From: Streptomyces chryseus
GTDB lineage: Bacteria > Actinomycetota > Actinomycetes > Streptomycetales > Streptomycetaceae
Direction of reading: 5' to 3'
Length of the DNA stretch: 64,000 nucleotides
NCBI RefSeq assembly: GCF_014650755.1
Contig: NZ_BMVO01000009.1
Span: 62,001-126,000 of the forward strand
The first letter of the stretch is position 1; each line of letters starts with the position of its first letter. The notes below the pieces were generated by a model. The model saw only the letters and a program-made list of their open reading frames with translations, had not been told where the DNA came from and searched no databases. Both the position numbers and the translations under genes were made by a program. This document shows, in pieces, positions 8,898 through 16,245 of this stretch.

Positions 8898-10130
8898 TCA
8901 CCGGCTCCCCGCCCGCCTCCGCCACCCGTACGCCGCCGCCCCCAGGGCCAGCACCCCCGCGCCCGCCGCCACCGAGGCCACCGGCAGCGCGAACGCCAGG
9001 CCGACGCAGCCCACGAACCCGACCACGGCCGATGCCCGTCCACGCCCCCCGAGCGTCCAGGCGGACGCGTTCGCCACGGCGTAGTAGGCCAGCACCCCGA
9101 ACGACGAGAACCCGATGGCCCCCCGCACATCACCCAACGCGGCCACCACGGCGACCACCGCCCCCACCGCCAACTCCGCCCGGTGCGGCACCTGGAAGCG
9201 CGGATGCACGGCCGCCAGCTTCCTCGGCAGATGCCCGTCCCGCGCCATCGCCAGCGTCGTGCGCGACACCCCGAGAATCAGCGCCAGCAACGACCCGAGC
9301 GCCGCCACCGCGGCCCCGGCCCGCACGGCGGGCGCCAGCTCACCCGCCCCCGCCGCCCACACGGCGTCCGCCAACGGCGCGGGAGAGGAGGCCAGTTCGG
9401 CGGCCCCCAGCACCGACAGCACCGCGACCGCCACGCACGCGTACACCACCAGCGCGATCCCCAGCGCCAGCGGAATCGCGCGCGGGATCGTACGGGCGGG
9501 ATCGCGCACCTCCTCGCCCAGCGTCGCGATCCGCGCGTACCCGGCGAACGCGAAGAACAGCAGCCCCGCCGCCTGCAGCACCCCACCGGCCGAACCACCG
9601 GACCCGGTCCCGGACCCGACCGACGGACCCGCCGCTCCCAGGCACACCACCACGACGCCCACCAGAACCGCCAGCACCACGCCCACGATCGCCCGCGTGA
9701 GCCAGGCCGACTTCTGCACGCCCGCGTAGTTCACGGCCGTCAGCAGCACCACCGCGCCGACGGCCACGGCGTGCCCCTGCTCCGGCCACAGGTACGTTCC
9801 GACGGTCAGCGCCATGGCGGCGCACGAGGCGGTCTTCCCCACCACGAAACCCCAGCCGGCCAGATATCCCCAGAAGGTCCCCAGCCGCTCCCGCCCGTAC
9901 ACGTACGTCCCGCCAGAGGCCGGATAGAGCGCCGCCAGCCGCGCGGAAGCCGTCGCGTTGCAGTACGCCACCACAGCGGCCAGCGCCAGCCCCACCAGCA
10001 ACAGCGTCCCGGAACCGGCCGCCCGTGCCGCCGGCGCGAGCGCGACGAAGATCCCGGCCCCGATCATCGCCCCGAGCCCGATCACCACCGCGTCGAAGAC
10101 CCCGAGCGTGCGCCTCAGTTCCCGTGTCAT
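8898..10130 (-). CDS. APC-family amino acid permease
   Basis: Predicted amino acid/polyamine/organocation transporter of 410 residues with about 11-12 transmembrane helices. The N-terminal substrate-binding motif GLGAMIGAGIFVALAP is the classical APC signature, and a GEEVRDPARTIPRAI segment matches the conserved loop after helix 6. ATG 10130 is chosen because the longer open frame upstream encodes only a Gly/Trp/Ser repeat produced by a tandem DNA repeat. The substrate cannot be told from sequence. It lies downstream of alkB in the same orientation but is separated from it by 149 bases. Confidence 0.85.
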   Translation of the reverse strand: MTRELRRTLGVFDAVVIGLGAMIGAGIFVALAPAARAAGSGTLLLVGLALAAVVAYCNATASARLAALYPASGGTYVYGRERLGTFWGYLAGWGFVVGKTASCAAMALTVGTYLWPEQGHAVAVGAVVLLTAVNYAGVQKSAWLTRAIVGVVLAVLVGVVVVCLGAAGPSVGSGTGSGGSAGGVLQAAGLLFFAFAGYARIATLGEEVRDPARTIPRAIPLALGIALVVYACVAVAVLSVLGAAELASSPAPLADAVWAAGAGELAPAVRAGAAVAALGSLLALILGVSRTTLAMARDGHLPRKLAAVHPRFQVPHRAELAVGAVVAVVAALGDVRGAIGFSSFGVLAYYAVANASAWTLGGRGRASAVVGFVGCVGLAFALPVASVAAGAGVLALGAAAYGWRRRAGSR

Positions 10131-10154
10131 GCGCCGCACCCTACTGAGCCGCCC

Positions 10155-10260
10155 GCCATCCCCCACCCGAGCCCAGCCATCCCCACCCGAGCCCTGCCAT
10201 CCCCACCCGAGTCCAGCCGTGCCCCCACCCGACGAGCCCTGCCACCAGCCGCCCACCCGG
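10155..10260. repeat. Imperfect 20-bp tandem repeat upstream of the permease
   Basis: Direct repeats of about 20 bases with the core CCATCCCCACCCGAG. Near-perfect units occur at 10155-10175, 10176-10195 and 10196-10215, followed by two degenerate, longer copies up to about 10260. They fill most of the gap between the permease start (10130) and the alkB stop (10280), so they sit in the permease leader or promoter. There are no unique spacers between the units, so this is not a CRISPR array. Confidence 0.8.
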
Positions 10261-10279
10261 GCTCGCCCCGCCCCGCCGC

Positions 10280-10966
10280 CTACCCGAGCCCCGTCTCCCG
10301 CAGCGTGATGTTCAGCCGCCCGCCGGACATCCCGCAGCCCGGGTCCCCGGTCCCCGGCCGCACCTTCGGCACCCCGTGGTACGCGAAGCGCGAAGGACCC
10401 CCGAAGACGAAGAGATCTCCGGACGCCAACTCGACATCGGTGTACGGCCGCCCGCGCCCCTGCGTGTTGCCGAACCGGAAGACGCACGCGTCCCCGATGC
10501 TCAGCGACACCACGGGAGCCCCGGACCGCTCGTCCTTGTCCTGGTGCATGCCCATCGTCGCGTCGCCGTCGTAGAAGTTGACCAGCGCCGTGTCGGGGGA
10601 GTACGCCGCGGACGCCGGCAGTCCCTCGACCCCCGGCCCCGGACCGCCGCCACTCCCGTACGCGTCCTCCACCGCCCGCCGCCCCAGCCCCACCAGCCAC
10701 TCGGGGAACTCAGCGACCCGCGCCCCGTTCACGTCGTCCGCCGTACGCGTGTACCGGTACGGCTGCCAGTGCCAGCCCACGCACACCGTCCGCACCGACA
10801 TGACCCCGCCGTTGGGCAGCCGCGTACGGCGGATCGGCACCGGACCCCGCGCCCACTCGCGGCACGCCGCCACGAGCTCCCGCTGCTCCTCGACCGACAG
10901 CCAGCCGGGCACATGGACGGCCCCCGGCGCGATCAGCGCCCGCTCCCGGGGAAAGAGCCCGCTCAC
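10280..10966 (-). CDS. alkB: AlkB-type Fe(II)/2-oxoglutarate DNA dealkylase
   Basis: Oxidative demethylase that reverses 1-methyladenine and 3-methylcytosine damage using iron and 2-oxoglutarate. The 228-residue product carries the iron triad His141, Asp143 (MHQDKDE) and His197 (YHGVPKV), plus the 2-oxoglutarate-binding arginines around 217-223 (RLNITLRE). The GTG start overlaps the stop of the upstream methyltransferase gene by four bases (GTGA), so both repair enzymes come from one message. The N-terminal 60 residues match the nucleotide-lid region of the family. The exact substrate preference is not visible. Confidence 0.9.
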   Translation of the reverse strand: MSGLFPRERALIAPGAVHVPGWLSVEEQRELVAACREWARGPVPIRRTRLPNGGVMSVRTVCVGWHWQPYRYTRTADDVNGARVAEFPEWLVGLGRRAVEDAYGSGGGPGPGVEGLPASAAYSPDTALVNFYDGDATMGMHQDKDERSGAPVVSLSIGDACVFRFGNTQGRGRPYTDVELASGDLFVFGGPSRFAYHGVPKVRPGTGDPGCGMSGGRLNITLRETGLG

Positions 10967-11517
10967 GCCGACGCTCCGACTCCTCCGTGGGCCGGTCCCC
11001 GGGCCGCCAGGCCCTCGGTCTCCAGATCCAGCAGCAGCCGCTTGCGCTCCAGCCCGCCCGCGTACCCGGTCAGCGAGCCGTCCGCCCCGATCACCCGGTG
11101 GCACGGGCGCACGACGAGCAGCGGATTGCGCCCGATCGCCGTCCCCAGCGCCCGCACGCCGGCCCGCGAGACGCCGATCCGCTCGGCGAGTCGCCCGTAC
11201 GACGTCGTGGTGCCGTACGGAACGCTCTCCAGCGCGTCCCACACCCGCCGCTGGAACTCCGTACCGGCCCCGGCGGCGTACTCCACGTCGAACCGCGTCA
11301 GCGTCCCGCCGAAGTACGCCCGTACCTGCCGGGCGATCTCCTCGAAGGCCCCGGGGTCCCGCCGCCATCCGCCCGGTACGTCGTCGAGGGCGACCCCGCC
11401 CCTCTGCCCCGGCACGGACAGCGAGGCCAGCGCGGTACCGCCGGTGGCGGTCGCGGACACCTCGCCGACCAGCAGCAACTCGCCGAGCGGGCTGTCCATG
11501 GTCGCGTAGAGCGTCAT
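10963..11517 (-). CDS. ogt: Methylated-DNA-protein-cysteine methyltransferase
   Basis: Suicide repair protein that moves the methyl group of O6-methylguanine to its own cysteine. The PCHRV active site puts the acceptor at Cys139, within the 184-residue product, and the upstream arginine-finger helix region (SRAGVRALGTAIGRNPL) is conserved. ATG 11517 is preferred over ATG 11541 because an AAGGGAAGGAAG purine run sits just before it. First gene of a two-gene repair operon with alkB; together they cover the two direct-reversal routes for alkylated bases. Confidence 0.92.
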   Translation of the reverse strand: MTLYATMDSPLGELLLVGEVSATATGGTALASLSVPGQRGGVALDDVPGGWRRDPGAFEEIARQVRAYFGGTLTRFDVEYAAGAGTEFQRRVWDALESVPYGTTTSYGRLAERIGVSRAGVRALGTAIGRNPLLVVRPCHRVIGADGSLTGYAGGLERKRLLLDLETEGLAARGPAHGGVGASA

Positions 11518-11601
11518 GGCTTCCTTCCCTTCGCCGTACATCCCGTCACCACGAGTCTGCGCCGCCGCGCCCGTCCGGACTGGCGGGATCCGGACATCGC
11601 G

Positions 11602-11638
11602 ACGGGGGTGGAGCCGGCCTAGCCGCCTCCACCCCCGT
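11602..11638 (-). terminator. Hairpin after yajQ
   Basis: An inverted repeat with arms ACGGGGGTGGA and TCCACCCCCGT around a GC-rich loop, 40 bases past the yajQ stop on the minus strand. No T tract follows, as is common for Streptomyces terminators. Confidence 0.6.
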
Positions 11639-11677
11639 TCCGACACGCGTCACCGTCGCGGCGGCCGGCGGCCGCGG

Positions 11678-12166
11678 TCAGCGGTAGTTCACGAACTGCA
11701 GCGCGAAGTCGAAGTCCTTGCCCTTCAGCAGCGCCTGCACGGCCTGGAGGTCGTCACGGCTCTTCGAGCTGACCCGCAGTTCGTCGCCCTGAACCTGCGC
11801 CTTGACGCCCTTGGGGCCCTCGTCGCGGATGATCTTCGCCACCTTCTTGGCGTTGTCCTGGGAGATGCCCTCCTCGATGGACGCGAAGATCTTGTACTCC
11901 TTGCCGGAGAGCTGCGGCTCGCCGGCGTCCAGCACCTTGAGCGAGATCCCGCGCTTGACCAGCTTGGTCTCGAAGACGTCGAGGATCGCCTTGACCCGCT
12001 CCTCCGAGCTGGCCTGCATCAGGATCTTCTCGCCGGACCAATCGATCGAGGCGCCGACGTTCTTGAAGTCGTAGCGCTGCGAGATCTCCTTCGCGGCCTG
12101 GTTGAGGGCGTTGTCGACCTCCTGCCGCTCGACCTTCGAGACGATGTCGAAACTGGAGTCGGCCAT
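11678..12166 (-). CDS. yajQ: YajQ-family cyclic-di-GMP/nucleotide-binding protein
   Basis: Small soluble protein of the DUF520/YajQ family, 162 residues, the normal length. It begins MADSSFDIVSKVERQEVDNA and contains the KEISQRYDFKN segment that marks the family. Homologues bind nucleic acids or nucleotides, and in Xanthomonas one binds cyclic di-GMP; whether that holds here is not known. The ATG has AGGAG nine bases upstream. It stands alone, facing away from the tRNA-Tyr gene. Confidence 0.9.
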   Translation of the reverse strand: MADSSFDIVSKVERQEVDNALNQAAKEISQRYDFKNVGASIDWSGEKILMQASSEERVKAILDVFETKLVKRGISLKVLDAGEPQLSGKEYKIFASIEEGISQDNAKKVAKIIRDEGPKGVKAQVQGDELRVSSKSRDDLQAVQALLKGKDFDFALQFVNYR

Positions 12167-12389
12167 GTCCTGTGGCTCCTTGTGCTCGGGGGACGGGATA
12201 CCGGTACGGGGTGCCGCACGGGGCGGGCGCGCGGCCGGGCACCCCGGGCCGCTGCGGTAAAGCCTAGCCACCCGCACCCGCCCCGAGGGCTGATCAATCC
12301 GGTGGCGGAGCACCCCTGGGCATCAGGTATCGTTTACGTCGTTGCCACGGAACAAGCGCCCAGGCGGTCGTACCGGAGCGACATCCCAT

Positions 12390-12471
12390 GGCGGTGTGCC
12401 CGAGTGGCCAATGGGAGCGGACTGTAAATCCGCCGGCTTAGCCTTCCCAGGTTCGAATCCTGGCGCCGCCA
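12390..12471 (+). tRNA. tRNA-Tyr (anticodon GTA)
   Basis: An 82-base class II tRNA with a long variable arm. The acceptor arms GGCGGTG and CGCCGCC pair fully with one G-U, the anticodon stem is GCGGA/TCCGC and the loop CTGTAAA gives anticodon GTA at 12424-12426. The T-arm has GGTTCGAATCC. CCA is not encoded. A strong terminator follows 10 bases downstream. Confidence 0.97.
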
Positions 12472-12480
12472 CAGGTGGGG

Positions 12481-12523
12481 AAACCCCTTCCGGACTGCTG
12501 AGAAGCAGACCGGAAGGGGTTTT
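12481..12523 (+). terminator. Rho-independent terminator of tRNA-Tyr
   Basis: A perfect 13-bp stem (AAACCCCTTCCGG with CCGGAAGGGGTTT) encloses a 16-base loop and runs into TTTTCT. It closes the single-gene tRNA-Tyr transcript. Confidence 0.9.
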
Positions 12524-12580
12524 CTCGTTGCCACGGCGTCGGGTGCCGCGCCGACAGGGCGTCGACGCGGCCCGGCCGGC

Positions 12581-13237
12581 TCAGTTCCCGGCGACGTCCT
12601 TCACCGCGACCGTGACCGGCACCGATCCGCTGATCAGCTCCAGAGTGAGCCCGGCGGTCGACGGGGTCTCCAGCAGCTCCGCCAGGACGGCCGCCACGTC
12701 GTCGCGCGGCACCGGACCGTGCCCCGTGGAGGCCCCGAGCGACACGAGGCCCGTGCCCGCGTCGTTCGTCAGGCTGCCCGGCCGCAGGATCGTCCAGTCC
12801 AGGCCCGCCCGTGACCGTACGTCCGCGTCGGCCGCGCCCTTGGCGCGCAGGTACGCGTCGAAGACCTCGTCGCCGGCCCGCTGCTCGTCGGCGCCCATCG
12901 ACGACACCACGAGGTAGCGGCGTACGCCCGACCGCTCCGCCGCGTCGGCGAAGAGCACGGCCGCGCCCCGGTCCACCGTGTCCTTGCGCTCGATGCCGCT
13001 GCCGGGCCCCGCGCCCGCCGCGAAGACGGCGGCGTCGGCGCCCTCCAGGACTTCGGCGACCTCCTCGACGGTGGCCGATTCCAGGTCCAGGACGACCGGT
13101 TCGGCGCCGACCGCCCGCAGATCCTCACTCTGCTTCACGTCGCGGACGACGCCCGCGACCTCGTACCCGCGCGCGGCGAGCAACCGCTCCAGCCGCATCG
13201 CGATCTGTCCATGTCCACCAGCGATGACAATGCGCAT
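12581..13237 (-). CDS. NAD(P)-binding Rossmann protein (atypical SDR / NmrA-like)
   Basis: A 218-residue single-domain protein beginning MRIVIAGGHGQIAMRL, where GGHGQIA is the glycine-rich dinucleotide loop. A VVLDLESATVEEVAEVLEGADAAVFAAG stretch (residues about 45-75) is typical of atypical short-chain dehydrogenases, and RYLVVSSMGA replaces the usual catalytic Ser/Tyr region; a YLRAKGAAD segment keeps Tyr and Lys three residues apart. Likely an NAD(P)H-dependent reductase or sensor of unknown substrate. ATG 13237 is chosen because the glycine-rich loop must lie at the N-terminus. Ends 58 bases from the tRNA-Tyr terminator. Confidence 0.78.
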   Translation of the reverse strand: MRIVIAGGHGQIAMRLERLLAARGYEVAGVVRDVKQSEDLRAVGAEPVVLDLESATVEEVAEVLEGADAAVFAAGAGPGSGIERKDTVDRGAAVLFADAAERSGVRRYLVVSSMGADEQRAGDEVFDAYLRAKGAADADVRSRAGLDWTILRPGSLTNDAGTGLVSLGASTGHGPVPRDDVAAVLAELLETPSTAGLTLELISGSVPVTVAVKDVAGN

Positions 13238-13303
13238 GCTTCCGACCGTACGCGTCCCGGCGCGCTCGTGCTCAGGGCCGGGCCGCACGGGCCTGATACG
13301 GAC

Positions 13304-14560
13304 TCAGCCCCGGCCCTGACGCGGCAGATCGAGCGCGACGGCGGCCGCCGAGTCGCAGTACTCGCGAACCGCGCTCGTGCGGGCCACGACCCGCCCGCGG
13401 TGGATGACGACACGGCTGTACGCCAGGGACAGCACGCCCGCGATCCGGTCGCCGCGCACGGCGACCAGTTCGGCCGGAAACCCCGCCTCCACCCGTACCT
13501 CGGGCAGCCCCATCGCCTCCCGCGCCGCCGCGCTCACCGCGCCGTACGCGTCGGCGGCCCGCATGCCGCCCTGCGACGCCAGCAGATAGGCCGCCTCCAG
13601 CGGATCGCCCCGCCCCACCGGATTCGCCACGTCCCGCAGCGCCCCGCTGCCCGCCGCGACCCGCACCCCGGCGGCCCGCAGCAGCCGTACGGGAGCCGGG
13701 GCGCCACCCCGGCGCTCCACCCCGGAGCAGTCGCCCTGCGGCAGGCACACCACGGTCACCCCGGCGGCGGCCAGTTGTCCGGCGGCGCGTGTCGCGGCGT
13801 CCAGGGGGAGCCGGGAGAGCCCGGCGCACGGACCGATGGTCACCCCGGGCCGCAGCCCGCCGACCATCGCCGCGAGCCGCGCGAGCCGCGCCGGATCGTC
13901 ACCCTCCGTGTGGAGGTCCACGGGACAGCCGTGCTCGGCGGCGATCTCCAGGACGGCCTCGGTGTAGCCGGCGGGGTCGGGGTCGAGATCCGGACAGCCG
14001 CCCACCACACCGGCGCCCATCTTCACGGCGTCCCGCAGCATCGCGAGGCCGTCCGCGCCCGCCAGCCCCGTCAGCAGGCGGGGAACGGCCACGGCGGTCA
14101 GGTCGGCGAGCCCGCGCAGCGACCGCCGGGCCTGGAGCACCGCCTCCATGCCCCGGATCCCCTGCACGTCCCCGATCCGCACATGCGTACGCACAGCCGT
14201 GGCCCCGTGCCCCAGCTGCAGCAGCACCGCCTCGGTGGCACGCCGCTGGACGTCCTCGGTGCCGTACGACACGGGACCGGCGTCGGCGGTATGGGCCGTG
14301 TCGCTGTGGGCGTGCGGCTCGGCGGGCGCCGGCAGCAGCAGATGGCCGCCGAGATCCACGCGCGCGCCCACCGCGGGCAGGCTGCCCGCCGTCCCCACCG
14401 CCTCGATGCGGCCGCCGCTGAGCCGCACGTCCACGGTGCGGCCGTCGGTGAGACGAGCCGCGCACAGCAGGAGCGTGTTGCTGTCGGTGCTGGGCAAGCC
14501 GTCACTGTTCCCAGGGTTGCCGCCGGGCGATCGGGGCGGCTGCGGCTGGCTGTCGGACAT
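13304..14560 (-). CDS. Cytosine-deaminase-like amidohydrolase, probably inactive
   Basis: A 418-residue protein with the fold of the amidohydrolase superfamily, closest to the cytosine deaminase group: an N-terminal beta-sandwich strand set (residues 28-78), the HxH motif at His83/His85, His217 in VDLHTEG, and the NPVGRGDPLEAA region at 313-324. Two catalytic positions look lost. The place of the second active-site histidine reads GPC (Pro244), and the metal-binding aspartate of the usual G-A-D-N motif reads G-S-G-A (Gly306). The segment after His217 is also one residue short. It may be a pseudoenzyme or have a changed reaction. A 27-residue Pro/Ser-rich N-terminus precedes the domain. Confidence is in the family, not in activity. 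Confidence 0.75.
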   Translation of the reverse strand: MSDSQPQPPRSPGGNPGNSDGLPSTDSNTLLLCAARLTDGRTVDVRLSGGRIEAVGTAGSLPAVGARVDLGGHLLLPAPAEPHAHSDTAHTADAGPVSYGTEDVQRRATEAVLLQLGHGATAVRTHVRIGDVQGIRGMEAVLQARRSLRGLADLTAVAVPRLLTGLAGADGLAMLRDAVKMGAGVVGGCPDLDPDPAGYTEAVLEIAAEHGCPVDLHTEGDDPARLARLAAMVGGLRPGVTIGPCAGLSRLPLDAATRAAGQLAAAGVTVVCLPQGDCSGVERRGGAPAPVRLLRAAGVRVAAGSGALRDVANPVGRGDPLEAAYLLASQGGMRAADAYGAVSAAAREAMGLPEVRVEAGFPAELVAVRGDRIAGVLSLAYSRVVIHRGRVVARTSAVREYCDSAAAVALDLPRQGRG

Positions 14561-14731
14561 CGGGCTCCTGGTGGGGCTCTGGCGTGCAAGATCAAGATCA
14601 CGCAGCGTGAGTCGAGCCTAGGGGCCCGCAAACCAGCCTTCGAGGAGGAGCGGAAAAGTCGTACCGGTGTGGGGCACGAGTGGCGTACGGGACCGCTGTG
14701 ATGGGCACGCGCGGAGGTGCGGGAAACGGAT

Positions 14732-14761
14732 TTGGGCGATCGGCGGGCGACCGTGTAATGT
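14732..14761 (+). promoter_or_regulatory. Putative promoter of the tRNA-Thr/tRNA-Met unit
   Basis: TTGGGC at 14732-14737 and TAATGT at 14756-14761 are spaced 18 bases apart, fitting the Streptomyces principal sigma factor. The -10 ends 11 bases before the mature tRNA-Thr 5' end. Confidence 0.6.
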
Positions 14762-14772
14762 CTTCATCGCTC

Positions 14773-14845
14773 GCCCCAATAGCTCAGTCGGTAGAGCGTC
14801 TCCATGGTAAGGAGAAGGTCTACGGTTCGATTCCGTATTGGGGCT
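14773..14845 (+). tRNA. tRNA-Thr (anticodon GGT)
   Basis: A 73-base tRNA. The acceptor GCCCCAA pairs with TTGGGGC, the D-arm reads AGCTCAGTCGGTAGAGC, and the anticodon loop ATGGTAA between TCTCC and GGAGA gives GGT at 14816-14818. Discriminator T; CCA not encoded. Confidence 0.97.
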
Positions 14846-14857
14846 CTGGTGATCGGT

Positions 14858-14884
14858 GATCCCCCGCTTTCGGGCGGGGGGATC
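14858..14884 (+). terminator. Hairpin between tRNA-Thr and tRNA-Met
   Basis: GATCCCCCGC pairs with GCGGGGGGATC across a TTTCGG loop. No T tract follows, so it may be a processing or pause site between the two tRNAs rather than a full terminator. Confidence 0.5.
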
Positions 14885-14894
14885 CGGCCATCAA

Positions 14895-14967
14895 AGCGGT
14901 GTAGCTCAGTCGGTAGAGCAAGCGGCTCATAATCGCTGTGTCACCGGTTCAAGTCCGGTCACCGCTA
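14895..14967 (+). tRNA. tRNA-Met (anticodon CAT)
   Basis: A 73-base tRNA. The acceptor AGCGGTG pairs with CACCGCT; the anticodon stem AGCGG/TCGCT holds loop CTCATAA with CAT at 14928-14930. The 5' A-T first pair and the absence of three G-C pairs at the base of the anticodon stem point to elongator methionine tRNA rather than initiator; a lysidine-modified Ile tRNA is the remaining alternative. Confidence 0.9.
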
Positions 14968-14973
14968 CACACG

Positions 14974-15015
14974 GTAGCCGATTGTGGGGTCGGTCCTTCG
15001 ATCGGCTACTCTTTT
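14974..15015 (+). terminator. Terminator of tRNA-Met
   Basis: GTAGCCGAT pairs perfectly with ATCGGCTAC (nine pairs), followed at once by TCTTTT. It lies between tRNA-Met and rpmG, so rpmG is at least partly uncoupled from the tRNAs. Confidence 0.8.
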
Positions 15016-15055
15016 ATGCGTTCATCCGTCAACCGTCCGTCCAAGGAGCACTCAC

Positions 15056-15220
15056 GTGGCTGCCACCGACGTCCGCCCGAAGATCACGCTGGCCTGCGTG
15101 GAGTGCAAGGAGCGGAACTACATCACCAAGAAGAACCGGCGTAACAACCCGGACCGTCTTGAGATGAAGAAGCACTGCCCGCGCTGCAACTCGCACACTG
15201 CGCACCGCGAAACCCGCTAA
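15056..15220 (+). CDS. rpmG: 50S ribosomal protein L33
   Basis: A 54-residue basic protein of the large subunit, near the E site. It is the zinc-ribbon (C+) form, with CxxC pairs at Cys14/Cys17 and Cys41/Cys44. Streptomyces usually also keep zinc-free paralogues used under zinc starvation; this is the zinc-containing copy. GTG 15056 has AAGGAG about eight bases upstream. It lies just before the dehydratase pair, an order shared with mycobacteria. Confidence 0.95.
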
Positions 15221-15232
15221 ACACAGGCTCGT

Positions 15233-15269
15233 ACGCGAGGCCGTCCCCACTTCGGGGGCGGCCTCGCGT
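15233..15269 (+). terminator. Terminator of rpmG
   Basis: A 16-bp stem (arms ACGCGAGGCCGTCCCC and GGGGGCGGCCTCGCGT, one G-U pair) with a five-base loop, 12 bases after the rpmG stop. It is followed by CGTTTGG. Confidence 0.8.
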
Positions 15270-15314
15270 CGTTTGGTATCAGTCGATTCATCAGGCATCA
15301 GGAGGTACGAGTCC

Positions 15315-15767
15315 ATGGCGCTCGACCAGTCCTTCGTGGGGCGGGCCTATCCGCCCACCGCACCGTACGAGGTCGGCCGGGAGAAGATCCGGGAGTTCGC
15401 CGAGGCAGTGGGCGACACCAATCCCGCGTACACCGACCCGGAAGCCGCCAAGGCGCTCGGTCACCCCGATGTGATCGCACCGCCGACCTTCGTCTTCTCC
15501 ATCACCTTCAAGGCGGCGGGGCAGGTCGTCGAGGACCCGCAGCTCGGACTCGACTACAGCCGCGTGGTCCACGGCGACCAGAAGTTCGCGTACAACCGCC
15601 CGGTGCGCGCGGGGGACCGGCTGTCGGTCACCTCGACCATAGAGGCGGTCAAGTCGATGGCCGGCAACGACATCCTGGACATCCGCGGTGACGTCCACGA
15701 CGAGTCCGGCGAGCATGTCGTGACGGCGTGGACGAAGCTCGTCGCGCGCGCGGCCCAGGAGGCGTGA
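15315..15767 (+). CDS. hadA: (3R)-hydroxyacyl dehydratase subunit A (FAS1-like hot dog)
   Basis: The 150-residue non-catalytic partner of a two-subunit hydroxyacyl-thioester dehydratase. It has a MaoC-like N-terminal hot-dog fold, seen in the AVGDTNPAYTDPEAAKALG and IAPPTFVFSITFK segments and in a VVHGDQKFAYNRPVRAGD stretch, but lacks the Asp/His dyad of the catalytic subunit. ATG 15315 follows a near-ideal AGGAGGT at 15300-15306. In mycobacteria the same pair next to rpmG works in mycolic acid elongation; Streptomyces make no mycolates, so the substrate here is uncertain. Its stop overlaps the next ATG. Confidence 0.85.
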   Translation: MALDQSFVGRAYPPTAPYEVGREKIREFAEAVGDTNPAYTDPEAAKALGHPDVIAPPTFVFSITFKAAGQVVEDPQLGLDYSRVVHGDQKFAYNRPVRAGDRLSVTSTIEAVKSMAGNDILDIRGDVHDESGEHVVTAWTKLVARAAQEA

Positions 15768-16195
15768 TGGCGGCGAAGATCTCTTACGCGGACGTCGAGG
15801 TCGGCACCGAGCTGCCGGCGCGGTCCTTCCCCGTGACCCGCGCCGCGCTCGTGCGGTACGCGGGCGCCTCGGGCGACTTCAACCCGATCCACTGGAACGA
15901 GAAGTTCGCCACCGAGGTCGGGCTGCCGAACGTGATCGCGCACGGCATGTTCACCATGGCCGAGGCGATCCGGGTGGTCACCGACTGGGTCGGCGACCCG
16001 GCCGCCGTCGTCGAGTACGGCGTGCGCTTCACGAAGCCGGTCGTCGTGCCGAACGACGACGAGGGCGCGCTGATCGAGGTCTCCGCCAAGATCGGCGCGG
16101 TGCTGGACGACAACAAGGTCCGCGTGGACCTGACGGCGATGAGCGCCGGACAGAAGGTCCTGGGCATGTCCCGCGCCGTGGTCCGGCTCGCCTGA
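15767..16195 (+). CDS. hadB: (3R)-hydroxyacyl dehydratase subunit B (MaoC-like, catalytic)
   Basis: A 142-residue MaoC hot-dog dehydratase with the catalytic dyad visible as Asp37 and His42 in the DFNPIHWNEKFA motif, followed by the NVIAHGMFTMA helix. It should pair with the preceding protein to dehydrate 3-hydroxyacyl thioesters. ATG 15767 shares one base with the upstream TGA and has AGGAGG four to five bases before it, so it is preferred over the adjoining GTG 15764. A strong hairpin follows the stop. Confidence 0.87.
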   Translation: MAAKISYADVEVGTELPARSFPVTRAALVRYAGASGDFNPIHWNEKFATEVGLPNVIAHGMFTMAEAIRVVTDWVGDPAAVVEYGVRFTKPVVVPNDDEGALIEVSAKIGAVLDDNKVRVDLTAMSAGQKVLGMSRAVVRLA

Positions 16196-16200
16196 CGCCG

Positions 16201-16233
16201 ACGGGGCGCCTCTGCCGGTCGGAGGCGCCCCGT
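16201..16233 (+). terminator. Terminator after hadB
   Basis: A perfect 12-bp stem (ACGGGGCGCCTC with GAGGCGCCCCGT) with a nine-base loop, directly after the hadB stop. Its last base is the first base of the putative murB -10 element. Confidence 0.8.
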
Positions 16234-16238
16234 ACGCT
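16233..16238 (+). promoter_or_regulatory. Putative -10 element of a leaderless murB transcript
   Basis: TACGCT lies exactly seven bases upstream of the murB GTG, and no ribosome-binding site exists in the gap. A TANNNT box 6-8 bases before the start codon is the usual layout of leaderless genes in actinobacteria. No good -35 is seen because the hadB hairpin occupies that position. Confidence 0.5.
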
Positions 16239-16245
16239 TGTCCCC

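Noticed and set aside
10155..10260. Possible CRISPR array
   Set aside because: Units abut without spacers of unique sequence, and no cas gene is present.
8488..10574. Long plus-strand frames opposite the permease gene
   Set aside because: Arg/Pro/His-rich low-complexity translations typical of antisense frames, without motifs.
10131..10700. N-terminal extension of the permease by about 190 residues
   Set aside because: It reads through the tandem repeat and the antisense of alkB as Gly/Trp/Arg-rich sequence; the permease motif starts just after ATG 10130.
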